Source: an uncultured Clostridia bacterium
Lineage (GTDB): Bacteria; Bacillota; Clostridia; TANB77; CAG-465
Assembly: GCA_944388585.1 (NCBI GenBank)
Contig: CALXJI010000001.1
Coordinates: forward strand, 300,585-364,584
Reading direction: 5' to 3'
Length of the DNA: 64,000 nucleotides
Shown here: piece after piece, positions 8,519 through 16,796 of the stretch
Numbering within the stretch: the first letter of the stretch is position 1
Layout: every line of letters begins with the position of its first letter
Notes under the pieces: model-generated
Told to the model about the DNA's origin: nothing
What the model saw: only the letters and a program-made list of their open reading frames with translations
Database searches by the model: none
Made by a program: the position numbers and the translations under genes

Positions 8519-8541
8519 AAAGAGCATAAAGCTCTTTTTTT
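8517..8541. terminator. Bidirectional intrinsic terminator between convergent genes
   Basis: AAAAGAGC and GCTCTTTT form a stem around ATAAA and are followed by T residues on the plus strand; the minus strand also ends in a T-rich run. It serves the 72-aa gene on the plus strand and the FTP-like gene on the minus strand. Confidence 0.8.
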
Positions 8542-8556
8542 AAATATATAAATTAA

Positions 8557-9198
8557 TTAAAAAAATACATTTGAAATTTTATCTATTATTTCACCAGTAT
8601 TTGCACTAACAATATATTCATCCTCAAAATTAAATGCATCTTCTCCTTTATCATATTTACAATAATATGCAAGTTCACAAGTATTATCCTCATGACAAAA
8701 TACAATAAGTTCTGGCTTTATATATTCAACATCATATCCATAGTTATCTACTAATATATTTTTTATTTTCTCTTGTGAATATTTAGGCTTTATAGATAAA
8801 TCTTCTATAATCATACAATTATTTACAATTCCTTTAGCATTTCCATCTATATCACTACGTACAATTATTCCACCATCATATACCTTTATTCCTTTATATA
8901 GTTGATCAAAATAAAAATAATTGTTTGTTTCAATTAAATCAACATTATTTCTATCACTTGCCATAAGTTCATTTTGAACAGACTCTATTCCTATTTGATC
9001 TTTTACATCTTCTAAAGAACTTAAAGCTGACTCAATACTATTTATTTTGACATCTGAAAATTTACCTTCAATATATTTATTTTTTAAAGTCCACTTTCCA
9101 TAATAATTAGAATTATTAAAGTTTGAATATACTACAAACAATATTATTACTAAAATTATAATACATACTGGTATTAAAATTTTAAATATTTTTTTCAT
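8557..9198 (-). CDS. Membrane-anchored FTP/PepSY-like propeptide protein without a protease
   Basis: 213 aa. A single N-terminal membrane segment (about residues 5-26) is followed by an extracytoplasmic region. The stretch YFDQLYKGIKVYDGGIIVRSD with DGNAKGIVNN is the fungalysin/thermolysin propeptide (FTP) motif, and the C-terminal part ending IVSANTGEIIDKIS looks like a PepSY domain. In thermolysin-like zymogens these domains fold and inhibit the protease; here no catalytic domain follows, so it may be a free-standing inhibitor or sensor. The ATG at 9196-9198 follows a GGGTGAT site; a GTG nine bases earlier is unlikely. It lies 12 bases after fabG. Confidence 0.65.
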   Translation of the reverse strand: MKKIFKILIPVCIIILVIILFVVYSNFNNSNYYGKWTLKNKYIEGKFSDVKINSIESALSSLEDVKDQIGIESVQNELMASDRNNVDLIETNNYFYFDQLYKGIKVYDGGIIVRSDIDGNAKGIVNNCMIIEDLSIKPKYSQEKIKNILVDNYGYDVEYIKPELIVFCHEDNTCELAYYCKYDKGEDAFNFEDEYIVSANTGEIIDKISNVFF

Positions 9199-9210
9199 AT
9201 ATATCACCCA

Positions 9211-9948
9211 CTAAATTACAAGTCCACCATTAGGACTTATTACTTGCCCTGTTATATACCTTGCCTCATACGAAGCTAAAAATTTAACTGATGCTGCAAC
9301 ATCTTCTACATTTCCAATCTTACCAAGAGGTATTTCTTCTTTTAAAACTTCTAAATCCTCCTTAGAAAGTGAGCTTATCATATCTGTTGATATTGCACCT
9401 GGAGCTACAACATTTACTGTAATATTTGATGGTGCAAGCTCTTTAGCAAGTGCTTTACTCATTCCAATTATAGCTGCCTTTGTTGTAGAATATGCTACTT
9501 CTAAAGATGCACCTACCATTCCCCATATTGATGATATGTTTATTATAGTACCATCTTTTCTTGGAAGCATAGATTTTCTCAAAACAGATTGTGTAGTATT
9601 AAATACACCTAAGATATTTACATTTACCATTTTTTCCATATCTTCTTGTGTTATGTCTGTAAAAAGTTTATATTCACTAATTCCTGCATTATTTATTAAC
9701 ACATCAATATTTCCAAAAGTTCCAATGACATAATCTACCATTTTATCTACTTCTTGTCTATTAGTTACATCTGCCTTATATATTATTATATTGCATCCAT
9801 CTTTTGCAAGTTCTTGGCATAACTCCTTTGCTTGTTCTTCTGATGTATTGTAGTTTATACATACATTATATCCACTATATGCAAAATCCTTTGCTATTGC
9901 TCTTCCTATTCCTTTTGCCGCACCTGTTATAATAACTGTTTTATTCAT
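9211..9948 (-). CDS. fabG: 3-oxoacyl-ACP reductase-like short-chain dehydrogenase
   Basis: 245 aa, typical for FabG. The NAD(P)-binding motif is TGAAKGIGRAIA near the N-terminus, NNAG follows at about residue 90, and the catalytic Ser and YSTTK (Tyr-x-x-x-Lys) lie in the middle. The C-terminus GQVISPNGGLVI fits the family. The usual role is NADPH-dependent reduction of beta-ketoacyl-ACP in fatty acid synthesis. No other fab genes surround it, so a different short-chain substrate is possible. The ATG has an AAGGAGAG site, and the FTP-like gene follows in the same unit. Confidence 0.85.
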   Translation of the reverse strand: MNKTVIITGAAKGIGRAIAKDFAYSGYNVCINYNTSEEQAKELCQELAKDGCNIIIYKADVTNRQEVDKMVDYVIGTFGNIDVLINNAGISEYKLFTDITQEDMEKMVNVNILGVFNTTQSVLRKSMLPRKDGTIINISSIWGMVGASLEVAYSTTKAAIIGMSKALAKELAPSNITVNVVAPGAISTDMISSLSKEDLEVLKEEIPLGKIGNVEDVAASVKFLASYEARYITGQVISPNGGLVI

Positions 9949-9986
9949 ACTATCTCTCCTTTATATAACCTATTTTAACATATATT

Positions 9987-10021
9987 TATAAAAAAAGTAC
10001 ATACCTTTTTAGTATGCACTT
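9987..10021 (-). terminator. Intrinsic terminator after the 605-aa protein gene
   Basis: The minus strand pairs AGTGCATAC with GTATGTACT (one G-U pair) around a short loop and then reads TTTTTTT. It lies just past the stop codon at 10029. Confidence 0.8.
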
Positions 10022-10028
10022 TAAAATT

Positions 10029-11846
10029 TTATCTACCTTGTGTTCTATCTTGTTTTCTATCTTCTTTTCCAACTTGCTTATTATTACCACTAGTAATTTC
10101 ATTAATATCTTTATCTAGAACTGCATCTTTATCCTTAACACCACTTCTCAAATAACTTATATCATTTAAATCTCTATTACTTTGGCTCTTATTTTCTATG
10201 ATTGGATTATTATTTGTAGTTTTCATGTTACTATCAGTTCTTGCACCAGTAATTGTTTTGGTTTTACTATAATCAAGATTGTCTGCTATTCTATTTTTTA
10301 TTTTATTAAGCTCTTTACTAGTCATATCTCTAAATTCATTTGCTCCAGATATTGAGCTATATTTTTTATCTAAATCAGCTAATTCCACTTGTAATTTTTT
10401 CTTTTCTTCTCCATCTTCCATGGAATTTATCTTTTCTTCTATACCAGATCTTTCATCTTGATATTTTTTAAATTCTTCATCGAAAGCTTTACCAAGTTCT
10501 TCTTTATCTAGATTTTTTGTATCTATTCCAATTGTTTCTAATGATTTTCTAAGCATTGAATCATTTGCCATATTTAAAAGAGCATTTCTTGTTTTATTAA
10601 ATTTTAAAGCAAAAACAGGTGTCATTCTGCCATTTGCCTTTTTTACAGCATTAAATATAGCTTCTTGTGAATCTTTATCTGTAATGATTTTTAATTGCTT
10701 TTTAGGATCTTCATTTACAAAAGCATCTAGTACTTTTTTAGAATCTTTGGCATTTAAATTACTACCATTATATCCTAATGCAAATAAATAATCCATGCCA
10801 GTAGGTTCCTTTTCGCCTTTTTGCTCTTGTGCAACATTTCCTGCCACATTTTTTCCGTTATTGACAACTTGATTTTTTGGAGCATTTTCTGCAATATTCT
10901 GTTTTCCTTGAGAATCCTGTACTCTACCATCACTAGAATTTTCTTTAATATTATTAATCCTTTGACTAACATTTTCTAATCTATCATTTACTTTGTCATA
11001 TTTTCCAAGACTAGATTCTATTTTTTTATCTGAAAATACAACATCTTTTCCATTTATAGCATATGGCTCCATTGCAGTAGCTAAATCTTTAATTATTATC
11101 TTTTTTATATCTTGAGTTTTAGGAGCGACAGCAGCACAATAAAGACTTAATCCTGGTATAGTATCGAAATCATATTCTTTTTGTTTATTACCATCTCTAT
11201 CTTCAACTTCTCTAGTACCGTCTCCACTTGTTATTCCATCCAAATAAGATTCATCATCAAGTAATTTCTCTTTTTCTTTATTAAGTTTATTCAACTGTTC
11301 TTGTTCATCCTTAGATAATTCTTTTTTACTTTGCAACTCTTCTATTTCTTTATTTTTATTATCTATATCTTGTCTTGTTTTTTCCAAAGTCTTTCTAGCT
11401 TCATCTAATAAATTCTCAAGCTTACCTTTTTGAGAATTATTATTTTTTTCATGATACAATTCATTTAAAGCCTTATCTCTATCTACAAGTCTTGTAATCG
11501 CTCTATCTCTAATTGCATTATACGGAGAATCTGGTGCCCAAATTTGTTCATTAGATAATTTAAAATTACTATATTCTCCTTGTAATTCAGAAGGTAATTC
11601 TTTTGCAGAATTTACCCTTGATAAGTCAAAACCATCTCTTTTAAAAGTAGATTTAAATACTTTAAATTTATATTCTTCCATTTGTTTAGGAAGCTCATTT
11701 TTAAATGTATCCTGAATACCAGATTTTGCACTTTTTATATCATCATTTACCCTTTCTTTATATCCTTTTTCATTTTCACTTCCGTTCATTTTGTTTTCTA
11801 TTTCTTCACGAGTTTTTACTCCACTTATATTTTCATTTTCTGCCAT
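10029..11846 (-). CDS. Large hydrophilic coiled-coil protein of unknown function
   Basis: 605 aa, highly charged, with no signal peptide and no membrane segment, so cytoplasmic unless exported by an unusual route. Residues 141-198 and about 452-500 look like long coiled coils. Residues 305-348 are a Gln/Asn/Gly-rich linker, and the last 80 residues look disordered and end in Lys, Asp, Arg and Gln. Two ordered parts remain: about 205-285, containing PGLSLYCAAVAP and the only cysteine, and about 348-445, containing MDYLFALGYNGSNLN. I recognise no family. The ATG has an AGGAGGG site 15 bases after a 43-aa gene, which is probably its partner. A terminator follows. Confidence 0.75.
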   Translation of the reverse strand: MAENENISGVKTREEIENKMNGSENEKGYKERVNDDIKSAKSGIQDTFKNELPKQMEEYKFKVFKSTFKRDGFDLSRVNSAKELPSELQGEYSNFKLSNEQIWAPDSPYNAIRDRAITRLVDRDKALNELYHEKNNNSQKGKLENLLDEARKTLEKTRQDIDNKNKEIEELQSKKELSKDEQEQLNKLNKEKEKLLDDESYLDGITSGDGTREVEDRDGNKQKEYDFDTIPGLSLYCAAVAPKTQDIKKIIIKDLATAMEPYAINGKDVVFSDKKIESSLGKYDKVNDRLENVSQRINNIKENSSDGRVQDSQGKQNIAENAPKNQVVNNGKNVAGNVAQEQKGEKEPTGMDYLFALGYNGSNLNAKDSKKVLDAFVNEDPKKQLKIITDKDSQEAIFNAVKKANGRMTPVFALKFNKTRNALLNMANDSMLRKSLETIGIDTKNLDKEELGKAFDEEFKKYQDERSGIEEKINSMEDGEEKKKLQVELADLDKKYSSISGANEFRDMTSKELNKIKNRIADNLDYSKTKTITGARTDSNMKTTNNNPIIENKSQSNRDLNDISYLRSGVKDKDAVLDKDINEITSGNNKQVGKEDRKQDRTQGR

Positions 11847-11861
11847 TTTATTACCCTCCTA

Positions 11862-11993
11862 TTAATATTTATTTACATATTGTTTCAAATAATTAATAAA
11901 ATCAATATGTGCATCTGCTTCAATCTCATTTTTTACCTCTTTTACTTCTTGCTGCAATTGATCAAATTGTTGTTTTATTTCCTCAACAGTCAT
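11862..11993 (-). CDS. 43-aa coiled-coil microprotein upstream of the 605-aa protein
   Basis: An ATG at 11991-11993 follows a strong AGGGGGAGAT site. The protein begins MTVEEIKQQFDQLQQEVKEV and continues to a hydrophobic/aromatic tail ending FINYLKQYVNKY. It should form one amphipathic helix with heptad spacing and could pair with the coiled coils of the downstream protein. A consensus promoter lies 34 bases upstream. No family recognised. The strong translation signals and the tight spacing to the next gene support it as real. Confidence 0.7.
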   Translation of the reverse strand: MTVEEIKQQFDQLQQEVKEVKNEIEADAHIDFINYLKQYVNKY

Positions 11994-12026
11994 ATATATC
12001 TCCCCCTATACAAACCCTATAATTAA

Positions 12027-12055
12027 ATTATATAGCATAAAAAAAATAAAGTCAA
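12027..12055 (-). promoter_or_regulatory. Sigma-A promoter for the 43-aa/605-aa protein unit
   Basis: The minus strand reads TTGACT (12050-12055), a 17-base spacer and TATAAT (12027-12032). The -35 region lies inside the galE terminator hairpin, so termination and initiation signals overlap. Confidence 0.7.
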
Positions 12056-12072
12056 CTATGTTAACTTTATTT
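12036..12072 (-). terminator. Intrinsic terminator after galE
   Basis: AAATAAAGTCAAC (12044-12056) and GTTAACTTTATTT (12060-12072) pair with one mismatch around TAT. The minus strand then reads a T-rich run down to about 12036. Confidence 0.7.
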
Positions 12073-12159
12073 AATTAATTTTACATAATGTTTGTATTAT
12101 CATAAAATAAAAGCTCAAAATATAATATGTTTTGTACTATATTTTAAGCCAATATTATT

Positions 12160-13167
12160 TTATTCGTGATTTTTTTCAAAATTCCAAGAATCTCTACACA
12201 TATCTTCAAGTGTCCTTGTTGCTTCAAATCCTAATTCTTCTTTTGCCTTTTTGGGATCTGAATAGCACATTGCAATATCTCCTGCTCTTCTTGGAGCTAT
12301 TTTATATGGTACTTTTATATTATTTGCTTTTTCAAATGCATTAACCATATCCAATACACTGTATCCAACACCAGTTCCTAAATTATATATATGCATTCCC
12401 ATTTTATCTTTTCTAAGCTTATCTAATGCTTTTATGTGACCTATTGCAAGATCTACAACATGAATATAATCTCTTACTCCAGTTCCATCCTTTGTATCAT
12501 AGTCATTTCCAAATACAGACAATTCTTTTAGCTTTCCTGCTGCAACTTTCTGAATATATGGCATTAAATTTGCTGGTATTCCTTTTGGATCTTCTCCTAT
12601 AAGACCACTCTCATGTGCTCCTACAGGATTAAAGTATCTAAGAATAGCTATATTCCATTCATTATCTGACTTATATAAATCTTTAAGTATTTGTTCTACC
12701 ATAAGTTTAGATGTTCCATATGGATTTGTAGTACCACCAACTTTACATTCTTCTGTAATTGGAACTACTTCAGGATCACCATAAACAGTTGCAGATGATG
12801 AAAATACTAAAGTTTTTACATTATGTTTTTTCATTTCATCTAATAGTACTAAAACAGTTGAAACATTATTTGTATAATATTCTACTGGTTTTTGTACTGA
12901 TTCTCCTACAGCTTTATATGCTGCAAAGTCTATTACAGCCTCAATTTCATTTTCTGTAAATATTTTTTCTAATATATTTCTATCTATCATATCTCCTTGA
13001 TAGAATTTCAAATCTTTTCCAGTTATTCTTTTTACATTTTCTAGAGCTTGTGGATTACTATTTGAAAAGTTATCTAATACTACAACTTCTTCTCCTTTAT
13101 TTAAAAGCTCAACACATGTGTGAGTACCGATATATCCAGCTCCACCTGTTACTAATATTTTTGACAT
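12160..13167 (-). CDS. galE: UDP-glucose 4-epimerase
   Basis: 335 aa. The NAD-binding motif is GGAGYIGTH (residues 8-16), the catalytic Ser/Thr lies in [10 protein letters not shown] and the Tyr-x-x-x-Lys is YGTSK (about 147-151). NPYG and the [15 protein letters not shown] segment are typical for GalE. It interconverts UDP-glucose and UDP-galactose in the cytoplasm and so supplies UDP-galactose for the polysaccharide genes upstream. The ATG has an AAAGGAT site, and an extended -10 promoter lies at 13197-13205. It is the last gene of the polysaccharide region and ends at a terminator. Confidence 0.95.
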   Translation of the reverse strand: MSKILVTGGAGYIGTHTCVELLNKGEEVVVLDNFSNSNPQALENVKRITGKDLKFYQGDMIDRNILEKIFTENEIEAVIDFAAYKAVGESVQKPVEYYTNNVSTVLVLLDEMKKHNVKTLVFSSSATVYGDPEVVPITEECKVGGTTNPYGTSKLMVEQILKDLYKSDNEWNIAILRYFNPVGAHESGLIGEDPKGIPANLMPYIQKVAAGKLKELSVFGNDYDTKDGTGVRDYIHVVDLAIGHIKALDKLRKDKMGMHIYNLGTGVGYSVLDMVNAFEKANNIKVPYKIAPRRAGDIAMCYSDPKKAKEELGFEATRTLEDMCRDSWNFEKNHE

Positions 13168-13196
13168 AATTTATCATCCTTTCTTTATTTTATAGT

Positions 13197-13205
13197 ATTA
13201 TAACA
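13197..13205 (-). promoter_or_regulatory. Extended -10 promoter for galE
   Basis: The minus strand reads TGTTATAAT, about 30 bases upstream of the galE start. No good -35 hexamer is visible at 17 bases, as expected for an extended -10 promoter. Confidence 0.45.
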
Positions 13206-13250
13206 TTGTGTATATTATATAATAGCAATGTGAAAAAATCAATAAAGATA

Positions 13251-14144
13251 TTAATAATATACTCTAGATTGTGCTAAATAGCTAGCAAAAGTAGAAAGAG
13301 ACATACTTCTATTTGCATATATTCTAGGTATTTGATATGGGTTAGTATCAACATCAGAATCATATACTCCACCAAGCATTTCAAGTCCAAAATCATAATA
13401 ATCTTTTATTATATCAAGTGTTGTTTGATTATATCTTCCAGTAGGATAACAATATACACTAACCTCTTGACCTGTTATTGATTCTAATCTTTCTTTGGAT
13501 TCAACAGCTTGCTCTAATTGCTCTTCGTATGTCATCTCATCTAAATAATCATGTGTCTTTGTATGTGATTCTATTTTTACAAGACCACTATCTGCAATTT
13601 CTTTAAGTTGATCTTCTGTTAAATAATTTTCTCCATTTATATAATCTGTTATTATAAATATTGTAGCTTTTTGATTATATTTTTTTAAAAGCGGAAAGGC
13701 ATTGTCATAAAAGTATACAAAGCAATCGTCAAAAGTAAGTGCTACAGGTTTATCATATTTATATAAATCATCTAACTCATCTATATATATGGTATCATAC
13801 CCATTTTCAGAAATATATTTTAATTGTTCTTCAAGTGTTTCAGGCTTTAAGAAATTTTCTGTATCTGGGAAATTACCATAATCATCTAGTATAAAATGAT
13901 ACATAAATATTGGTACTGTTGCAGATATATGTTCTGGTATTTCAAATTTTTCTGCCTTGACTAATTGTAATTCCTCATCTGATTGAATACTTATATCGAT
14001 CTTTTTTTCTCCAATATTAGTTACTATATCTTCTTCAAATACTGAATTTAATATAAAATATCCAGCTATATTAATTAATATTATAATTAGCAAACATAAA
14101 ATAATATATTTTAAATTATTACTTTTTTTAACCTTATTTTCCAT
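13251..14144 (-). CDS. Membrane-anchored polysaccharide deacetylase (CE4 family)
   Basis: 297 aa. One N-terminal membrane anchor (about residues 12-32) is followed by an extracellular NodB-type domain. The first motif is TFDD (about 137-140), and the metal-binding His pair is in SHTKTHD (about 194-200); RIYANR near the C-terminus matches the end of the family. CE4 enzymes remove N-acetyl groups from sugars such as N-acetylglucosamine in exported polymers or peptidoglycan. A substrate made by the surrounding locus is the simplest inference. The residue after TFDD is Cys, where Gly is usual. The ATG follows GGAGG, ten bases after the stop of the glycosyltransferase upstream. Confidence 0.9.
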   Translation of the reverse strand: MENKVKKSNNLKYIILCLLIIILINIAGYFILNSVFEEDIVTNIGEKKIDISIQSDEELQLVKAEKFEIPEHISATVPIFMYHFILDDYGNFPDTENFLKPETLEEQLKYISENGYDTIYIDELDDLYKYDKPVALTFDDCFVYFYDNAFPLLKKYNQKATIFIITDYINGENYLTEDQLKEIADSGLVKIESHTKTHDYLDEMTYEEQLEQAVESKERLESITGQEVSVYCYPTGRYNQTTLDIIKDYYDFGLEMLGGVYDSDVDTNPYQIPRIYANRSMSLSTFASYLAQSRVYY

Positions 14145-14156
14145 AATTCCTCCAAA

Positions 14157-15290
14157 TTAATGAAATAATTTTTTCCATTCATTAACAACATTTGTACTAT
14201 AATATTTTTTTACACTTTTAATAGAATTTTGAGATATCTTATTCCATTCATCTTCATCTGTTAATAAATTTTCAATACAACTTGCCATATTCTCTATATT
14301 TCTATTGTTTATTAAATATCCATTAATTCCATTTTGTATAATTTCTTTTGGTCCAACATCTATATTAAAGCTAACACATGGAAGCCCTATCTCCATTGCC
14401 TCGCATAAAACTAAAGAAAAGCTTTCACATAAAGATGTTAAAACAAATACTGAAGACGTACTCATTTCTTCTTGAACTTTTTGAGAAGACACTCTACCAG
14501 TTAAGATAACTTTATCTTTTAAATTTAGCTTTTCTATTTTTTCTTCTATTTCCTTTCTTTGTAATCCTTCTCCAACTATTTTTAATTTTACATCACTTTG
14601 TTTTTCATTAATAATTTTAAATACATCTAAAAGTGTTAAAAAATCTTTTTCTTTTTCGAGTCTACCTACACTTATTATTGTTTTGTTTTTAAACTTTGCA
14701 AAATTATTAATATTAGTTTCTTCAAGCATATTAGGAATAACAAATACTTTTGCATTACTATTAGAATTTTTAAGCCATTTTTGATATTCCTCTTTTGCTT
14801 TATTTGTCATTACTATAATTTTATCTATATTCTTAAAGTTTTTCCTTACTTTATTTATATATTTTTTAGAATTTATGTATGAATGCTCTTGCGATATATT
14901 TAAAGTATCTCTTCTTTTTATTAGTTTTGAAAATTCTATTCTAGATGAAATTATAATATCTGTATCTAATTTTTTTATATATTTTTTAAGTACAAAATTT
15001 TTATATATACCACATTTAATCATAAAAAAAGATTCTTTTAATAGTTTAATTAATCTAAAATGTTTTAAAGCATAATAAAAAGCTTTATGATTAGGTCCAA
15101 AATCTGCCAAAAATTTTACATCAACACTTTTATCTAGCTTATAAAAAGACTTACCTTTTAACATATTATAAACAGATATTACTTCTATTTTATATTCTTT
15201 AGTTTTTGCAAGCTCATTAATAAGTGTAACTGTCTGCTTCTCAAGTCCACCATAGTTTAAATGTAATAGCAAGAAAGTTATTTTTTTCAA
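14157..15290 (-). CDS. Family 4 glycosyltransferase
   Basis: 377 aa. The N-terminus KKITFLLLHLNYGGLEKQTV is the acceptor-binding start of GT-B enzymes, and the C-terminal half has IISVGRLEKEKDF and the Glu-rich motif ESFSLVLCEAMEIGLP. These enzymes transfer a sugar from a nucleotide donor with retention of configuration, at the inner face of the membrane. The TTG at 15288-15290 is chosen because GGAGG lies six bases upstream (15297-15301); the longer frame would include this site. A TTGCGC-17-TATAAT promoter precedes it, so transcription can restart here within the locus. Confidence 0.88.
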   Translation of the reverse strand: MKKITFLLLHLNYGGLEKQTVTLINELAKTKEYKIEVISVYNMLKGKSFYKLDKSVDVKFLADFGPNHKAFYYALKHFRLIKLLKESFFMIKCGIYKNFVLKKYIKKLDTDIIISSRIEFSKLIKRRDTLNISQEHSYINSKKYINKVRKNFKNIDKIIVMTNKAKEEYQKWLKNSNSNAKVFVIPNMLEETNINNFAKFKNKTIISVGRLEKEKDFLTLLDVFKIINEKQSDVKLKIVGEGLQRKEIEEKIEKLNLKDKVILTGRVSSQKVQEEMSTSSVFVLTSLCESFSLVLCEAMEIGLPCVSFNIDVGPKEIIQNGINGYLINNRNIENMASCIENLLTDEDEWNKISQNSIKSVKKYYSTNVVNEWKKLFH

Positions 15291-15314
15291 TTTTTTCCTC
15301 CACAATTTAAAATA

Positions 15315-15343
15315 ATTATACAACAAAGGTCAAATTAGCGCAA
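15315..15343 (-). promoter_or_regulatory. Sigma-A type promoter inside the polysaccharide locus
   Basis: The minus strand reads TTGCGC (15338-15343), a 17-base spacer and TATAAT (15315-15320), upstream of the GT4 gene. An inverted repeat flanks the -35 region. Confidence 0.5.
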
Positions 15344-15362
15344 GTAAATACGAAATTTGACC
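15328..15362. repeat. Inverted repeat flanking a -35 region
   Basis: GGTCAAATT (15328-15336) and AATTTGACC (15354-15362) are perfect inverted arms separated by 17 bases. The hairpin could act as an operator, or as a weak terminator for the upstream small transporter gene, since only a short T-rich stretch follows on the minus strand. Confidence 0.5.
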
Positions 15363-15381
15363 CTATATTTAATAAATTATA

Positions 15382-15738
15382 TTATTTTTTTATTATTATT
15401 AATAGAACACCAATAAGTATTAAAGATGAACCTAATAATTTTGTAAAAGTAATTTGCTCTTTAAAAAATATAAATGCTGTAATCATTAACAATACATATA
15501 CTAACCCCACTGTAATAGGTGAAATAGTTGATAGCTCAAATTTTCCAAGTAATATTGTGTAAACAACAAAACTAAATCCATAAAACAAAAAGCCAATAAT
15601 AGAAAATAATGATACATTCATATTAATAAAAGGTACTGTAAATAAAGCTTTAACATTTTCTGCTTGACCATACTTTAATAATGTTGATCCTGTTACAGAA
15701 CATAATAAATATACAATTACATAAATCCAATTCATCAT
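15382..15738 (-). CDS. Small EmrE/EamA-like four-helix membrane protein, candidate lipid-linked sugar flippase
   Basis: 118 aa with four predicted membrane helices, the size of a small multidrug resistance (SMR) protein or of the ArnE/ArnF pair. The second half has the typical ISPITVGLVYVLLMITAFIFF and a C-terminal GSSLILIGVLLI. In a polysaccharide locus such proteins are best explained as flippases of polyprenyl-phosphate-linked sugars rather than drug pumps. Its start ATG overlaps the stop of the oxidoreductase gene by four bases, so the two are translationally coupled. Confidence 0.75.
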   Translation of the reverse strand: MMNWIYVIVYLLCSVTGSTLLKYGQAENVKALFTVPFINMNVSLFSIIGFLFYGFSFVVYTILLGKFELSTISPITVGLVYVLLMITAFIFFKEQITFTKLLGSSLILIGVLLIIIKK

Positions 15739-16796
15739 TTCTTATTAGCCCTTTCTACTATTCTATTCATATAATCTACTGTTTTTAACCCAAATTCTCC
15801 TGTCATATATTCATCTGATTTTCTAGTTTCAACAGCATTTATAAATTTTTCTAGAATAGCTTCATGACCATATAAAAGATTTCCAAATATTCTTTTAAAT
15901 CCATTCTTTATAAATCCACCCCAATACTGAGAAGATCTTTTTATATCATTAGATAAAACTTCTTTTGCTAGATGTTCACCATCAGTTGGCAAATCTATTA
16001 CTATATCTTTAAATAAATCATAATATATTATCCTCTTTTTAAAGTTAATTATATAATACCATTCACATACTGGTGAATTAAAATTTAAATACATATGTAC
16101 TGGTACTTTTCCAGCTAATAAATTGGCAGATAAAATTTTAGGAGTTTCATCTTTCTTATCATCATTATATATAGCATGAACATTTTCTATTGACAAATCT
16201 CCACCATGTCTAATTAAAAGATAAATAAAATGAGCAGCTTCATCATAAAAAAGTCCCATAGGTAAATCATTATACCACGTTGGTAATCTTCTATCTCTAT
16301 TAGTAAATTGTACTTCTGTTATAGATTCTACGTTACCATATTTTTTTTCTTCGATAATCTTATTTATTTTTATCATTCCGGATGTAAAGTTAAAATTATG
16401 TACAACATTAAAAATCAAATTTTTCTCTCTAGCAAGATCAATAAGTTCTTGTGCCTCTTTAACATTCATTGTCATTGGCTTTTCAACTAAAACATCTTTA
16501 TTTAGCAACAAACACATTCTAGCTAGAGGGTAATGTTGATTGGGTGGTGTACCTATTACAACTGCATCTACATTTTTAAACCACTCACACTTTTCTACCT
16601 TTTGTATATCATTTTTAGGATCATTTACTAATAATCCATTTTGTATTTTATGTGTTTTGCATGTAGAATCAATTTTATTTTGATCACTACCAATAACACC
16701 AATAATATTTACATTTTTTATTTTTCTTAATGCAGGAATATGTCTTGTATTACTTATATTCCCACCGCCTATTATACACACATTTATTTCTTTCAT
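15735..16796 (-). CDS. Gfo/Idh/MocA family oxidoreductase
   Basis: 353 aa. The N-terminal Rossmann motif is CIIGGGNISNTRHIPAL, and the conserved VEKPM segment is present at about residue 101. The family uses NAD(P) to oxidise or reduce sugars. Here the likely substrate is a nucleotide sugar precursor of the polymer, but the specificity is unknown. Its stop overlaps the start of the flippase gene, and its own start overlaps the GT4 stop at 16793-16796, which shows a compact operon. Confidence 0.85.
   Translation of the reverse strand: MKEINVCIIGGGNISNTRHIPALRKIKNVNIIGVIGSDQNKIDSTCKTHKIQNGLLVNDPKNDIQKVEKCEWFKNVDAVVIGTPPNQHYPLARMCLLLNKDVLVEKPMTMNVKEAQELIDLAREKNLIFNVVHNFNFTSGMIKINKIIEEKKYGNVESITEVQFTNRDRRLPTWYNDLPMGLFYDEAAHFIYLLIRHGGDLSIENVHAIYNDDKKDETPKILSANLLAGKVPVHMYLNFNSPVCEWYYIINFKKRIIYYDLFKDIVIDLPTDGEHLAKEVLSNDIKRSSQYWGGFIKNGFKRIFGNLLYGHEAILEKFINAVETRKSDEYMTGEFGLKTVDYMNRIVERANKK

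Noticed and set aside
11682..12026. 114-aa plus-strand hydrophobic frame
   Set aside because: It is antisense to the coiled-coil protein, whose Lys/Glu codons give Phe/Leu when read backwards.
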